From contig CM050453.2 of assembly GCA_027563935.2 (NCBI GenBank), forward strand, positions 13,844,001 through 13,908,000: a stretch of DNA of 64,000 nucleotides, given 5' to 3'. Positions within the stretch are counted from its first letter, which is position 1; each line of letters begins with the position of its first letter. The translations under genes were made by a program, and so were the position numbers. The DNA comes from Costus lasius. Lineage: Eukaryota > Streptophyta > Magnoliopsida > Zingiberales > Costaceae. Positions 31,701 through 46,700 of the stretch are shown here, in pieces. The notes under the pieces are model-generated. The model had not been told where the DNA came from, made no database searches, and saw only the letters and a program-made list of their open reading frames with translations.

Positions 31701-34700
31701 TCAACTTAGCTCCCCGCGAAGGGCAGAGGCAGCCCTTTGAATAGCTCTGGCGACTCTCCAGATTTCATGTTGAACACTCAATTGCATCTCTTGCCCCTTG
31801 TTTTTCCCAGCTTGAGAAATAGCGTCGGCAATACCCGGAAAGAACTGGAGCCTACTCTCAGAATTCTCGGGTGGAGAGTACAACTGCCACCATAATCAGC
31901 ACGTCAATACATAATATAACACTTGTTGAACTAAAGTACCAAACAAGTCACATTCAAACATTAGCAAACAGATACCTATATCATCAATTGCGGTGAAGCG
32001 ATCAACTAAATGTCATGTAGCCTACAGATTTAAGTAGCTTTATACGATGAAAAACTAATGCTTAGGTTCATACACAATTGGAAGGTGAAACAAAAGCAAA
32101 TGTCATGTTTACTTTGTTTATAAGTTTTAGCGCTTTAGTACATCTTCACTCAATTTACCTTAATTTTTCTCCTCAAAACAACATTAAGGCTCTGTTTCCT
32201 TAGAGGGAAAGAAAAAAGAGAAGAAAGGAAGAATTGGGAGAAGGGAAGAATGGAGAGAATGGAAATAGAATCACATAGGTCAAGTTTGTTTCCTTGGGAG
32301 GAAAGGGAAGATAGAAGGAAAATAAAAAATCAAAGGTGCTTGAGCTCGGCAGGGAAGGAAGGGTCAATGGCGGCAGCGGTAGATGGCAAGCGTCCGTGGT
32401 CGGCGAGCTCGGCAATAGGCTGGAGGCGTCCATGCTCGGTGACAGGTGTGAGGCTGTGGCAAGCGCGAGCAAGGCGGGCGAGCCTGGGAGAGGGAGGCGA
32501 GCGAGCACCACAGGCGGGTGAGCTCGAGAGGCGACGGTACGCATGAGAGCTCTGCAGGCGGAGGGGCGAGCTCTGCAGGTGGAGGAGAGGCGAGCTCGGG
32601 AGAGGGAGGCAGGCGAGCTTGGCATAGGGAGGCGAGCGAGCTCTGCAGGCGGGTGAGCTTGGGGGGCGGCAGCAGGCGTGAGAGCTTTGCAGGCGGAGGG
32701 GCGAGCTCTACAGGTGGAGAAGGGGCGAGCTCAGGCGGCAAGCGAGCCTGGGAGAGGGAGGCAAGCGAGCTCTACAGGCGGGTGAGCTCGAGAGGTGGCG
32801 GGCGAGCTTGGGAGAGGGTGGCGGGTGAGCTCGAGAAAGGAAGGCGGCGAGCTCGGGAGTGGGAGGTAGGCTTGGGAGAGGGAGGAGGGCTCAGGCAAGG
32901 GAGGCGGCAGCGGCGGCGGGCGAGCCTGGGAGAGGGAGGCGGGCGAGCTCAGGCGGCGGGTGAGCTCGGGAAAGGAAAGCGGCGAGCTCGGGAGTGGGAG
33001 GCAGGCTTGGGAGAGGGAGGAGGGATCAGGCGAGGGAGGCGGCAGCGGTCGCGAGCGTGTGAGCGAGCGAGAGAAATTGATTTTCTCTCCAAATCGGAGA
33101 GAATACATTTCCAAGGAAAACCATTTATTTTTCCTTCAAGTAATCCGTTCTTTCCTTCCTTTTCCGCCCAAGGAAACCTGAGAAAATAGTTTTCTTTTCT
33201 TTTCCCTCCCCTTTTCATCCCAAGGAAACAGGCCCTAAGTGTCCTCCTGGAAGAGAAAAAAAAGGGAGGGAAGGAGAAAAGTCAAATGCTTTTCTTTTTG
33301 TAGATATATAATTAATAACAAAAAGGAAAAGAATACTTAGGTCATTAATATTACTCTTCAATTTATATTTCTAAATTCTACTTCTACAAAATATTAAATT
33401 TGGACCTTTTCTTCTTCCTACCCTTTCTATTCTTTTTCTTGTAGGAAGCAATTTGCCTATTCTTTCTATTCTTTTTTTCCAATAAGGTGATTCACTTTTT
33501 CAATGTTTCTTAAATTTCTATATAATTATGATGCATTTTTAGCACGCTAATTATTGTTGATCATTAATTTGCAAAGACCAATGCATTACAACTAATGTGG
33601 ATTGTTTACTCTCCAAAATGAATACCAAGGACTAGTGTTGAAGGCAAAAAAAACAAAAGAAAACAAAAAAAAATCAATTAATTAATACCGAACCAGCATG
33701 TTCCAATCAAAATTCCATTGTAATGCAACGTTGAGATGTAAAAAAAAAAGCTTGAAAACGTGAGTGACTGTGAAAATATCCTACTATTTTGACCATGAAG
33801 GTGCTTAGATATGTGAGAGGAGCAAAATCCACTTTTGGCTCCATCTATTTTTGGAGCAATGTGTGAGCAGGTAAAAAAGACGTGAGATTAAAAATAAAAA
33901 ATAAAAAATAAATAAAAAATAGTGAGCCACTACATGCGACACGGGAAGGTGGCAGCATGATCAGACAAAAATAGCAATGTGCAGCGTGCAAGAGAAGCAA
34001 AAAATAATAATAAAAAAGAAAATAAGTGCATAATGGCAACAAAAAAAATAATAAAATAAAAATAGTAAAAAAATTGTGGGATGAAGCCTTCAACGTGTGA
34101 AAATAGAAAAATAAATTAAACATCTTTCTTGGAAAGTGGCAACGTAGCAAAGAAAAATAATAATAAAAAATATATATATATATTAGAACATGGTAGCGCA
34201 AAAGAAAAGAATAAATAAAATAAAATAAGAGAGATTGTGGGAAGCCTTCGAACGTGTGATAAAAAATAATAATAAAATATGTATCTTGAGAAAGTCGCGT
34301 CAAGGGGAAAAAAGAGAAGAATTGTATAAAAAGGGGTATTGGCCTTAGAAAAAAAAACACAAATACAACATCTACGCTAAGAACTCTACTAGAGGATTTT
34401 GTTGCTGCTGAGGTATAATTTTATATCCCTTCTCCTCTCTTAGTCTATTTTGATGGAGACACATCTCTGAAATAAATAAATATTTTGATGAAGAGACAAC
34501 TCCAAAATAAACACACTTTGATAGTGAGACAACTTTGAAATAAATATCTATTTTGATCAAGAGACAATTCTAAAATAAATACATATTTTGATAAAGAGAT
34601 AACTCCGAAATAAATCAAACATCTTTTTATAATGTGAGGCGTTTACATCCAAGTACTATGCCTAAGATTATCGGCAACTCCCCTTTGCTTTTTGGTAAAG

Positions 34701-37700
34701 CAAAATAAAATCATTATTGATGAGCGGTGTATTATGAAAATTATGATTACTGTGTATTGTGCGAAGTACATAGTTCTTCACGAAAGAGATAAAATCTCAC
34801 GAGAGATTGGAAGTCTAGTATTTTAGATCAGAATTAAGCCATTATTGCCAGGGGTACTTTACGAACATTTTTGCTACGAATACTGCTCTAACCACCACTA
34901 TTCCTCGTCTACTGCCATAGCTCGCTAACAGCATCGTCTCGTGCTGACTCAGCACAGCGCAACCACCGCTCAACACTTAAAAGAAACCTCAACACTACAT
35001 CATGTCAAACTCAGCATCCAACCATCTGATCAAGCTAAAATTTTGAACACGCCTTCCCTTGGATCATGCGAATTGATGACTAGAAGGATCCGGCCATCTG
35101 ACGGCCAGATTGCCGGAATCGAAAGATTTTTTGGCGATTCCTATTTTCGTCCCCAATTGATGCTTCTTCCCAACGAACGTGTCATCCAGCCGTCGGATCG
35201 AGTTGAAACTTCATCCATGCCTTCTCCTCAAGCGTGCGCACCGACAAACGAGGATTCAGCCATTTGATGGCCAGACCGCCTGAATCAAAAGATTTTCTGG
35301 CGATCACTTGCTTCTTTTTCAGCCACAAATACTTCTGATTTCCTCGATGAACGCATCATCCAGCCGTCGGATCGAGTTGAAACTCCGTTCACACCTTCTC
35401 CTCGAGCATGCACGCCGACAAATGAGAGGATCCATCCATCAGACAACTAGATCGCCAGAACTGAAAGCTTTTCTAGCAACCCTATTTTCGTCCCTGTTTC
35501 GCTTGAAAATCATGTATTTGACTTCTGTTCGACGTTGACTCACTACCAGCCGACATTAGACTCCGTCCACTGATCTAGCGAGATGTAGGGAGTCCTCGAT
35601 CAGAGCCACCGAGCATCTAGCCGACGGACGGTGGACGACAGATCATGGAAGAACTTTTTATCATAGGCAGTATGAAGAAAATAAATCACCAGATCCAATA
35701 ATCCAAATTCGTCCGAGAGATAATCTGACGGCCAGGTTTAGATATGAAAATAACAGGCTCAGATCTGATCATCGAGGATTTGACGATCCAAATGGCTAGA
35801 TCTTTTCAAAGGCCTGGATCTTTTAATTTTGATCAGACACCCCAAATATTCCGATATTGATCCGATGGCCTATACTTCCAGATTTGATCCAACAGTTTGG
35901 ATGTGATTAGACAAACAACGATTCATATTTTCTAATTTCAATCCAATAACCAAGATTTTCTAACTCCAATCTAATGGCTTAGATCTACCCAATTTTCATC
36001 AGACAGCCTAATTATTTTTCAAAATTCAACCATCCGGATTAATTCTCATGCAATCACATAATTAATTATAAAGATCCAATAATCCAAATTTAATGTAATC
36101 AATGGACGAATTAATTTACATAAATCTAAGCTGACCGGCTTCTAAAATGGTCCAAATATTAATCTTTACTTAGTTGAGTTAGATCCTTCTAAATTTAATT
36201 TTGGATTTTTGATTAGAGATCTGGATCAAAGCAAATCGGCAAAATAAAATATAAATGACTGAAATTAATTTATGCAAATCTAAGCCATTAAATGGTTTCT
36301 AAAATGATCCAATATTCAACCTTACTCAATTGAGTCAGATCTTTCTTAATTTGATCTTGGATTTTAACCAGGGACCGAGATCAAAGTAGATCGGCGAATT
36401 GAAATATCAATGACTGAAATTAATTTACACAAATCTAAGTCAATCAGATGGCTTCTAAGATGATCCAAATATTGATCCTTACTCAATTAAGTTAGATTAT
36501 TTTAAATTTGATCTCGGATTTTTTATCAAACTTGGATCTAAGCAGATCTACAAATCAAAATTTCAACTGTTGAAATTAATTTACACAAATCTAAGCCAAC
36601 CAAATGGCTTCCAAAAATGATCTAAGTATCAAACCCCATCAGGTTGAGTCAGATCTTTTTGAATATGACATCAAATTGGAGATCCAAATTAAATCTGCAG
36701 TCAAAATTTCAAATCAGAACGAATCAAGATATATTTTCCAAACATTGACCCCTATAAGTCAATTAGGATTTCTCTCTCAATTTTTGAATATTTGGCCTCA
36801 CGACTAGTTCATTAAATTTCAAACGTTTGGCTTAACAACCCCTTCACTTAAATTTTGAATGTTGGGCCCAACGGCCAATTCACTCAAATTTTGAACATTT
36901 AGCTCCACGTCCCATTTACTCAAATTCAAATATTTGGCCCAATGGCTCATTCACAAAATTCAAACGTTTGGGCCCACGGCCCGTTCACTCAAATTTGAAT
37001 GTTTAGTCCAACGACTCATTCATAAATTTCGAATGTTGGGTCTAACCACCCATTCACTCAAATTCGAATATTTGGCCCAACGGCTCATTCGCTCAAATTT
37101 GAATATTTAGCCTAATGGCCTGTTCACTCAATTTCGAACGCTTAGCTCTTTACAGACTTGTTTATTCAAATTTTCACTAAAATTTTTTATCATTTGGCCC
37201 CACGATCCATTTGCTCAAATCTTGAACATTTGACCCCACGACCCGTTCACTCAAATTTTAAACATTTAGCCCAATGGCCCATTCACCAACTCTAACCAAC
37301 TTTAGCCCTTTGTAAGCTCGTGCACTCCAATTTCGAATGTTTGGCTCCATAGCCCATTCACTCAATTTTGATCGTCTGGCCCCAAGGCTCATTCACTCAA
37401 ATTCGAATGTTTAGCCCAATGGTTCGTTTACTCAAATTGTAAGTCATCTCATGGTACATTATTATGAATTATATTTTTCATTCAACCATTTTTTCTTCAT
37501 TCTGTTATATGTTTATAGATCTCTTAATCATAGGTACCCTAAGCTATTTAGGGGTAATTAACAATAAATGCTTGGGAGCTAAAACCTACTAAAACAAAAA
37601 AAGCTTTATAATTTATAAGATGAATTTGAAACAGTCATACTATATTTTAATATCTTAAAATTTAACTAATTTTGACCCTACAACTAGCTTAACCCATCTT

Positions 37701-40700
37701 TGTTAGGATGCATTATTCCTCCTTCAAGCATCTTCTTTTTATTCTTTGGTCTCCTATAAGCATGATGAAAATCCTAGAGATGGTTGGGACATTCTCCTTC
37801 CCTTCATCAATTCTAAGGGTATTTATCATCTACTCGCTTATTTGACTTTTGACTATGTTGATATGGATTGCTTCTACCACTACCCACATTCTTCTCTCTA
37901 GTGGGATTTGTGGCTTGACAGCCCACAAACACAATCAAATTGTTCTAGGTATGGTTTTCCTAGGTAGAGTTATTGACGACTTTGTGGTAATTTCTTGCGG
38001 CACAAACTAGACTTTGGGTTGTGTCAACACTTGGTTAGCATCTCCTACCTCAGCTTATAAACATGTTCCGATTGCCTAATACTCATAGAACTGCCCAAGT
38101 GCTCAGTTTCCTAGAGCTTCTAAGTGTTCATAATTGCTCTTTGGTCAGACTTCTCCTGAGTGGAGCAAATTCAAACTCGAAAAGGATCTTTCAGATTCTC
38201 GAAAAATAAGGGGCAAGGGGATTGATCAAGAAAGATTTCTTGTTCTTATTATAAGATCGTGATTTGATCCGCATATGTTTGGTAAAAAGAATAATCTTCC
38301 CCTTTGATCATAAATGGAAAGTGTTCAATTGGAACCAATTCCCATTTGTTTATCACATGCACCAATTCCATGATTCAACTCCTTCAATTTGTGGGGAAAA
38401 TGTTAAATGCGGGGCCACCGCATGGTGAACTGGCCGCATCCACCATCCAATTCAAATAACATACTTAGAGATCCGTGAAACACAAATCTCTAAGTATGTT
38501 TAGATGGTGGATAGGGCCGCTGGCACCATATAGAACTTTTATTCCAATTTGTGGGGAGTAGTTCAAATAGTTTTCTTAATCAATTTTGCATGTTTTATGA
38601 CCCTAGCGGGAGTCTATCACGCCCCTTGCATAGTAGCATCATAAAAAATAGTAGCAGAAAATATCAATATGAATCTAAGCTACCCATGTTGGCAAGATTT
38701 AAAATTTTTTTAGGCATAAATCTTCAAAAGAAGATATCTAATGATACTTATTTAGTCATTCCCAAGAAAATGTTCTAGAACTTTAGAGGTTCAAATCAGG
38801 TGCATCAAATGATTTAACTACTAAGAAGAATCTAAAATTACAAAAAGATCTAGAAACAGAAAATTAATAATGACCTCTATTCCTAACATCAACGGTCAAA
38901 AACTTGTAAGGTTCATAGATTTACCACATGCTTTAACCAATGTCTTCCTTTAAGCCCCTCTGCATCCAGGAAGCCTCTTTCAGCAAGTATTAGGCGATCA
39001 TTAAAAGCACGGATTCTCAAAGCAGAAAAATCCTCAATGGTTGCTGTCTCTTGCAGTTTCTGTCATATCCAATATTTTGTGTCAAGAACTCCAAAAGAAT
39101 CGAGTGAAAATTATCAATCCATAAAGCATTTGACTTTAAACTTAAGCCAGAAAATAAGAATAAAAACTGCAGATTATATGAAAACGGTCATCAACAAGTA
39201 AGTCCCACATAGGGGTTGAGTGACAAATTACTGAGGACCAAAATGCTGCTAGATTATGTAACACTTAGCAAGCACTGCAAATAAGCTGCAAAATATTAGA
39301 GGTAACATTAACAATAAGTTCCACAACAAACTAGATTCATGGTTGTGATAGAAGGTGTTACCATCCGTTGAACTATATATAGACAGATTTCTCAATGTTA
39401 TAGTAAAAGTAACTTATTGTTGGGAAGATTCTCAAGAGTATATAAAGGATAATATTATTCATTTCGCAGTGATATGACACTAAAACACGGCATACGGACT
39501 AAAATCAACGAAGATAAAGTAATAAATAAGAAATTTTGTTTTCGATGCATTGCCAAATGCTCCCATCATATGTACAGTTCAATGGAGAAAGCATATTGCT
39601 ATCTAAATATACATTCTGTTGTGTATCATAGTTCTGTGGCTACAAAGTTTTTAAACAAACTAAAAAATGATAATAATGAAATTTTCTGGTAGGTTTTAAG
39701 CCTGACCTGTCCTTCTTCTAATGCTTCTCTTGTGGCAGCAGTGAGCTCATTGATAGACGTATTTAAAGGATATACAGACACCCCACTATCCAGTAAGGTA
39801 GTCAATGCAGCTGCATGCTCCTGCTTGTATTAGAGGAAACCAAATCTTTGTATTATGAATCAAGTTCAGATGATAAAGAAAAAAGATTCCTTATGATAGA
39901 ATGCTACTTTTCAAATTTATGGTTAGTAATTTAAGAACTGCTTATATTACGGTTTTAAGTTTTGATTTAAATGTGTAATTTTGTAGAAAGGACCCATGTT
40001 AGTGTAGATGCTCTAAAGATCAATTGATATGGTCTAAAACAAGTATAAAGTACTATGATTTATTCTAATAAAGGCATTGTCATTATTATGTTATTATATA
40101 CTTATGTGTTGTATACGATTATATGATGATATTCGAGACATACTTATGTTATTCTCAAAAGTATCCCCAATCAAGTGCTAGATAAGGCATAGCTATAGTG
40201 CAATCGAGACTAGTGTATAAGCTAGTATAGTGCTTGGTGTTGATAAGTGTAAAAGGTTTGCAATAATTTGACTTGAGGTCACTATTGCTTATACATGGTG
40301 AATGATATACTTTGATATAACTAAACATCTTAGTGTAATAGGGACATCATAATAGTTGTACTAGGCATATCATAAGTGTAGTTAAACCAATAGGAGGATT
40401 TGCCCGTTTCTTATGAAAATATGACATCCATGGGGCCCACCGGTTGGAATATGACCGGAAGTATATGACTATACCTAGGTATATAACTTATTCATGTCAT
40501 ATCTATTTGATTAGGTTTGACACGCTTATTCAATCTAGATGTCAATAGGCAAAAGTTCTATATTATATAGATGCCTTATTACTTGATAGAGTTGTGGACA
40601 AATGACTTAAACCATATGGCTTGGGTAGTAGCAATGTGTGACTAGATACCCCTCACTACTTATGGTGATCTTGTATGATCATTATTGCTAATGTCATATA

Positions 40701-43700
40701 AATCCTATGAGGTTACATACACAAACACTTGATAGTGCAGTTTGAGTAGGTAGTGTCAGGTCAATTATATAATAATTCGAATCTATTTAAGAGTTGAATG
40801 GATCCAAATTAAACATAAATCAATATTGATTAAACCAACAATTCAAATCAATTGATCTCTAGGCATCTACTCATAATAATCTAGATTGCATCATTGAACT
40901 TTGGGCCCAAAACAAAGCAGAAATCAATACTCGGTTTTGACAAATGGGTGTCATTTGACCAGTGTTTAACCACTTATGGAAGGTGCCCAAACTTGGGGCC
41001 AGCTTGAGGCTGTGGGAGCTTATAGCTTATGCTGGTTTAACCAAAGCTGGCTGGATAAGCTGAAGACTATTTGGATAAATTGCTGACTAGATAAGTAGTT
41101 TATAAATGTTGTGCTGTTTTATCAAGCAGAAATTTATATATGCAAAATTAAGCAATCTATGACATAAATAAAATATTTTAAGAACATCCACATAGAATTA
41201 TCAAATATAATAAAAAGTATCTTCAGTGCATACAAAATATAATATGCTACATATTTGATGTCATCAAACTCAATGCAATTTGATTGCAAAGCATTTCTAC
41301 ATCTGTAGAATTTTCTTGATCATCACCATTGCTCTCAGAATCTTCATATTCATTCTCCAGAACAACTTCTAAATTAGTCTCAAATTTTTCAAACATTGCA
41401 TCTGAAATATCGGTTTGCCTAATATAATTATGCAATGTCATTGTTGCAATTACAATTTTAACATGTGTTTTATATGCAAACGAGGGCATATCCCACAATA
41501 TGTCCCACCTCTTTTTCCAAACTCCAAGGCATCTTTCAATGACACTTCTAAGAGAGGAGTGTGCCTTATTAAATATTTTCTTAAGCGTAGTGTCCCTTGT
41601 TGAAATTCCTGAAGATGGTATCTAACTCCTCTATATAGGCCGTACCCACTCATTCGTGCATATTCAGTATCAACTAAATAATATTTTTCTGTAAAAATTA
41701 TATTTAATCACAATTAACAATTATATTGACTCAATAAACTAAATTATAATGGCATATCTAGAGGAGGTTTTGGAAAGAATGGTGTATTCACTACTCTTGA
41801 CAAAACATGAGTATCATGAGCAAAACCCTCAAATCCAGCTAGTACGTAAGTGAATTTCATATCAAAGTTACATACTACTAAGATATTTTGGGTTGGTCGA
41901 CCTTTTCTTCCTATAAATCGTAGTTGATCATGAAGTGGTATAACTGTATCTATGTGTGTACCATCAAATGCTCCAAGGCAATCCTATAAAATATTAAGGT
42001 AGATGATTAGAATAATTCATCACTCTCATCATACATAACTACATCTATGTATATACTATCTTTCATTACCTTAAAGTGAGGCATGTAACGATTATCCCTT
42101 AATATCTGAACTGAAAAGGCTTCAAGCCCATTACTAGAAGGCTTTATCAAATCTTTTGAAAGCCTACACACTGATTTCAATACTTCACGAAAGACTCTGC
42201 TTACAGTTTCACCTGAATGTTGAAATCTTTCTTGTGTCTGTCTGTTTGAAGTACCTTGAGCAAATGTATAGATGAAAAGGCTAATCTTTTCAAGAATTGA
42301 CATTTGCCTTGAGGGCCTTAGATTGTATAACTCCTCTAAGGTATTACATAATTGTATGAAGGCTCCTTGATCCATTCTCACCATTTCATGAAAGACTCTA
42401 TTATTTCTCTCATCCATCTGATACCTGTATACTCAGATGTCATACAAGGTGCTTTGTCTATATATGTTTTTTTTGTAGTACTCTTCTATTGCAGTAGCTG
42501 TATAGCGAACCACTTCCCAAAACTCATCACTTGAATTTTCAATATTCACAATATCCTCAATTTAGATTCAGTCTCACTACCCTGAACCCTCATTATTTTC
42601 AAGATCCATATCTACAAAAATCACATATGTAAGATTTACCATACAAACCAACTAAACATATCTCAATCAAATGATCATAAAAACCAGTTAAACATATCAA
42701 ACAACCAAATGAACATAAAAACCAGTTAAACAAATCACATATGTAAGACTTACCATACAAACCAACTAAACATATCTCAATCAAATGATCATAAAAACCA
42801 GTTAAACATATCAAACAACCAAATGAACATAAAAACCAGTTAAACATATCAAACATCCAAATGTGCATAACAAATACAACATCAAGTTCTACCAAATGTT
42901 CATACAATCTAAATGTGCATAACACATACAACTTCAAACAACCAAATGTTGGAGTCCGCCCACCACTCTGGGGAAGCATCGACAGTATCTAACCTTGCAT
43001 CTCATCCTAATCCCTATCTCCTTCCCTTTTAGCTCTTTCCATAATTTCCGGTCAATTTTCAATTGATCCCATCTATTTTTTAATTTGACTCTATCATATT
43101 GGAGTCCGCTAAGTTGTTGAAAATTGTCAATTATAAATCTCCAACCTTGGGCATTAAAATGACTAAGAAGCCGTAAATTCTTCTCTATTGCCGCAATACA
43201 AACATCACAAAATATTAAGGTAGTTTGAAATTTCCATGTTGCCTTAGTTTTGTTTGCCATCAATACTTCAACATGTGTAACAAAACATGTATTAGTATGA
43301 ATATAATTCAACAATACAATGCATGCCAATGTCCTTAAGATGGAAAACAAACTATCACATTAAGTGACAGACTTGAAATTGCAGATGGAGAACAAACTAT
43401 CAACATTGATTTCTAAGTTAAGAACCACAAGGATAATTCTACTCAAGCGAGAGCTTGTGCAAACCAAAATGGTGTCCACTTACCCTCCCATCATAGCTGC
43501 AAAAATCTGCATTCCATAATTTACTACATATTCTAGTTCATATACAGTATGTGACACAAAAAATTTCTATGAGATTTAAAGCATTCCTAACAAAGATCAA
43601 GTCACTATTGTCATGAACCAATGCGTGCATAAATTTTCCTAAAGGCAATGAAGCAACAAAGTATATAGAGAGATATATTTAATGCAGGAATTTTAAGGAT

Positions 43701-46700
43701 AAAATTTATAGACATGAAACTTTTCTTTGTACAGCAGCAAAGCTCATCTACTCACTCCATAAAATGATTTATGTTCTTGTGTATGAGAAAACATTTTCAA
43801 CGAGTTATAAACATGGAAGGTGACAAAAGAAGTACAAAGGAACTGAATGAGGAAGTGAACCCATCTTTCTCTCTAGAATATTCGCATCAATTTGCACATT
43901 TGGAGTTTACTAATTAAGGAACAAATGCAGTTTGTACAAACAAGCAAAGGATAAATGCATGCTCTCCTGTCTTGCATTTATGAAGAAGTATTTCAGACAA
44001 AAGCACACTGAGTTTAGAGACAAAGAAGACGGCATTTATGAAGAAGTATTTCAGACAAAAGCACACGTGAGTTTAGAGACAAAAAAGACGGAGATTCATT
44101 ACAGAAACTGATAAAAGAGGGAAGAACAAACTAAAGCATGTATCTATAAGCAATCTGTCAGCACCTTGAAGATATTGCATACAAGATTCAAGAAGGAGAA
44201 GCAAATGAATGTAATCTAACATTTGTGCATAGATGATATTACCATGCTAGCACCAATAAACGCTGGTTAAACTAAATGAGGAAGAGCTACGACTCCTTGT
44301 GATTAACCCAAAGAACATTTTGTTTGAACAAAGAGTGGAGAAACGTGCCATGGCAACAGATCCGTGCGATACCTGGAAACTTAGATCAAGATCTGGAAGG
44401 AGCTGTAGACAACAGAGCTATAGATTGACCTGGAGCGGGAGCATCGGCGGAGCTAGAGCTGGAGCGTCGGTGAACGTCGTCGAAGCTGGAGAATCGGAAG
44501 AGGGAGAAGAGATATAGAGCTAGAGCTGGAGCGTCGAAGTCGAGGATGCAGAAGGGGCTTGGGGGTCGAGGCTAAGGAGGCAGAAGAGGGTTTCTTTCGG
44601 CAGAAGAGGCAGCTCCTTTCGGGTTTCCTTACACGGGTGTTTCAACGGGCAGAAGAAGTGCCCTTCCTTCGGCTAGCTACAAACAGTGCAGAATTCTCAG
44701 GCACGGCCCGAGAAGTTGTGGGCCAAACGACGAAAATTGTGGAAAATAGCGGGCACGGCCCGCAGAAGCTGCTGGCCCGCAGCTCCAAATGAGGCCTTAG
44801 ACACTTAAGGCCTTCATTAGGCTAGTTTGGACATGGAGAGGTACTTATAGGCAACTGGGCCTCTTTTGGTTAGGTATACTGCTTATTATAAAAGGTCCAG
44901 GGCTAAATCATCCCAAGCACGCCTGTACAACCCTGATAAAGCTGCCCCTCTCCCTATGCTGCCTTGCTTCTCTTCTTCTATGGGTGAAAACTCCAAAGAA
45001 GAAGAATTGCAAAGGGTGGACACTTGTGTGCCTACCCCAAGTGTTAACAACTCCATATAATGCTGCAAGGGTAATTTTCTATAACACATCCTATTGTTTC
45101 TTTGTTCTATTATGGATCATCTAGGAAGGGGATAGGTTTTGAGTTGAAACTCCTGCTACGCAAATTGTAAAAATTTTATTTATCACCTGCTATTCCCTAA
45201 CACCCAGTTATAAATTGCAAAGACTTGTTGTGAACATTAAAGATGAAATTTCTAAATTTAAAATATATCAATAAAGTACTTAAATGAAAAAGGGAAAATA
45301 TTTTTCAACTCTTAATTTGGTTTACATAGGACTAGATTGATCCAAGACTTTGAGTTCATCTAGTAGTAGTCAACTAACCCATTGTTCCTCTCATTTCTCA
45401 CAACAGCCAACCCTCTGCCATTATTTTTTGGTTTTGGTAGCAACATAAGAGGAAGAGGTGGTATGTGTTAGTGTGTATGCCAATTGTACTATGTAAATTC
45501 ATATAATGAATAATAAAGACAATTATCGTTATTATATTGATTGGCGTAAGCAAGCAAGAGACTCCCTTGAGGCGTGGATCTCACCTTCCGAGGCTAGTAC
45601 CAAGTATGGAGGTTGAGAGGACTCGAGGAACCCGTGTGCGCGTGATTGCAGAGGACGTTCCTATGCGCGTCTTTCATCATCGACGTTTGCTCCAGAAATT
45701 GCTAAAAGGTACTATTCTTTATATCTGTCAGTTTCTCACCCGTAAGACAATCCTATCTCTCAGGGAATTCTATTTCGGGTCATCACTTCCATTATTCATA
45801 AAATTTTAAAATTGGCCTAGGAATTCCCAATAGCATATATGAAAATTTTGTTGCTAGCTAGAGGTTGTCGGTTGACAACATATTTCTATAGCTTAGGTAG
45901 CAATTATGTGTTGCTAGATACCTTTTATTCCTTGTGATGATTTGTCTAATTCATCACTACCAACATTATATGGGACCTACGGGGTCACACATGCAAACAC
46001 TTGGAGATCACTATAGATCTAAGGGTCTTAGATCGAATTATGAATTAATTTAAGTCTATTTCAAACATTAGAGATGTCATATCAAAGCAGGATTGAATGG
46101 GGCTAGGCGCCCACTCTACTAATCTGAAGAAGTTTATTAGGCTTTAGGTCCAATAAGGGGCAAGTAAGGCTTGGGGCACCTACGAGGCATGTACAAGAGG
46201 CCAAGAGCATGAGAAAACTCTAAATGTCGCTCTCAGACGCCAATAAGGGCTAAAGGATAAGCATCAAGGGTGCATGCTTCAGCAAATAGGGCACAAGGGG
46301 TCGGGCCACTACACATGAATTATACTCTCCTCTCTCTCTTTAGCCGATGCCCTCTCCCCCTCTGCACCTTACATTGTCGCCCCCTTCCTCTTGACATGAA
46401 CTCCTAGGCTAGGATCCTTGCTTCAAAGGCTAGCACCAAGCATGAAGTGAGGTGACCTTCAAGGGGTCACTGTATGGATACTGATAGAACGCAAACACTT
46501 GAGTGACTACAACTTGTTAGCCAACAACATCAAGTACGCTTTAAAGGTAAAATTCATGTCATGTTCCTTAAATGCTTCTCACATGAATCCTTTGGATAGA
46601 GAAAATCGGTTTCAGACAATTTTTCTAATGTGCATATTTTTATGCAAAATTTTTATTTGTCTGCAATTTTTTCCAACAGTATGCACAAGGAAAGAAAGGG

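Larger units (their letters stand above)
40980..44796 (-). mobile_element. Decayed PIF/Harbinger element, minus strand
   Basis: Encodes, in minus-strand order, a Myb/SANT-like remnant (43350-42934) and a transposase remnant (about 42580-41247). The right end is well placed: ...GCTCCAAATGAGGCC followed by TTA at 44797-44799. The left end is unclear; GGTGCCCAAACTTGGGGCCAGC near 40981 is a diverged candidate. It lies in the 9-kb AMP1 intron and is older than the element at 20180. Confidence 0.7.

Noticed and set aside
32200..33218. Several 90-220-codon frames on both strands
   Set aside because: Low-complexity products of the G-rich minisatellite in the Harbinger derivative; no family resemblance and no introns or ATG context.
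33845..34360. 171-codon minus-strand frame rich in Phe/Leu/Tyr
   Set aside because: A/T-run composition only; no domain or membrane-protein topology beyond composition.
42599..42979. 126-codon minus-strand frame with a 38-residue repeat
   Set aside because: Open only because the 114-bp tandem repeat is a multiple of three; it lies between pseudogene parts.
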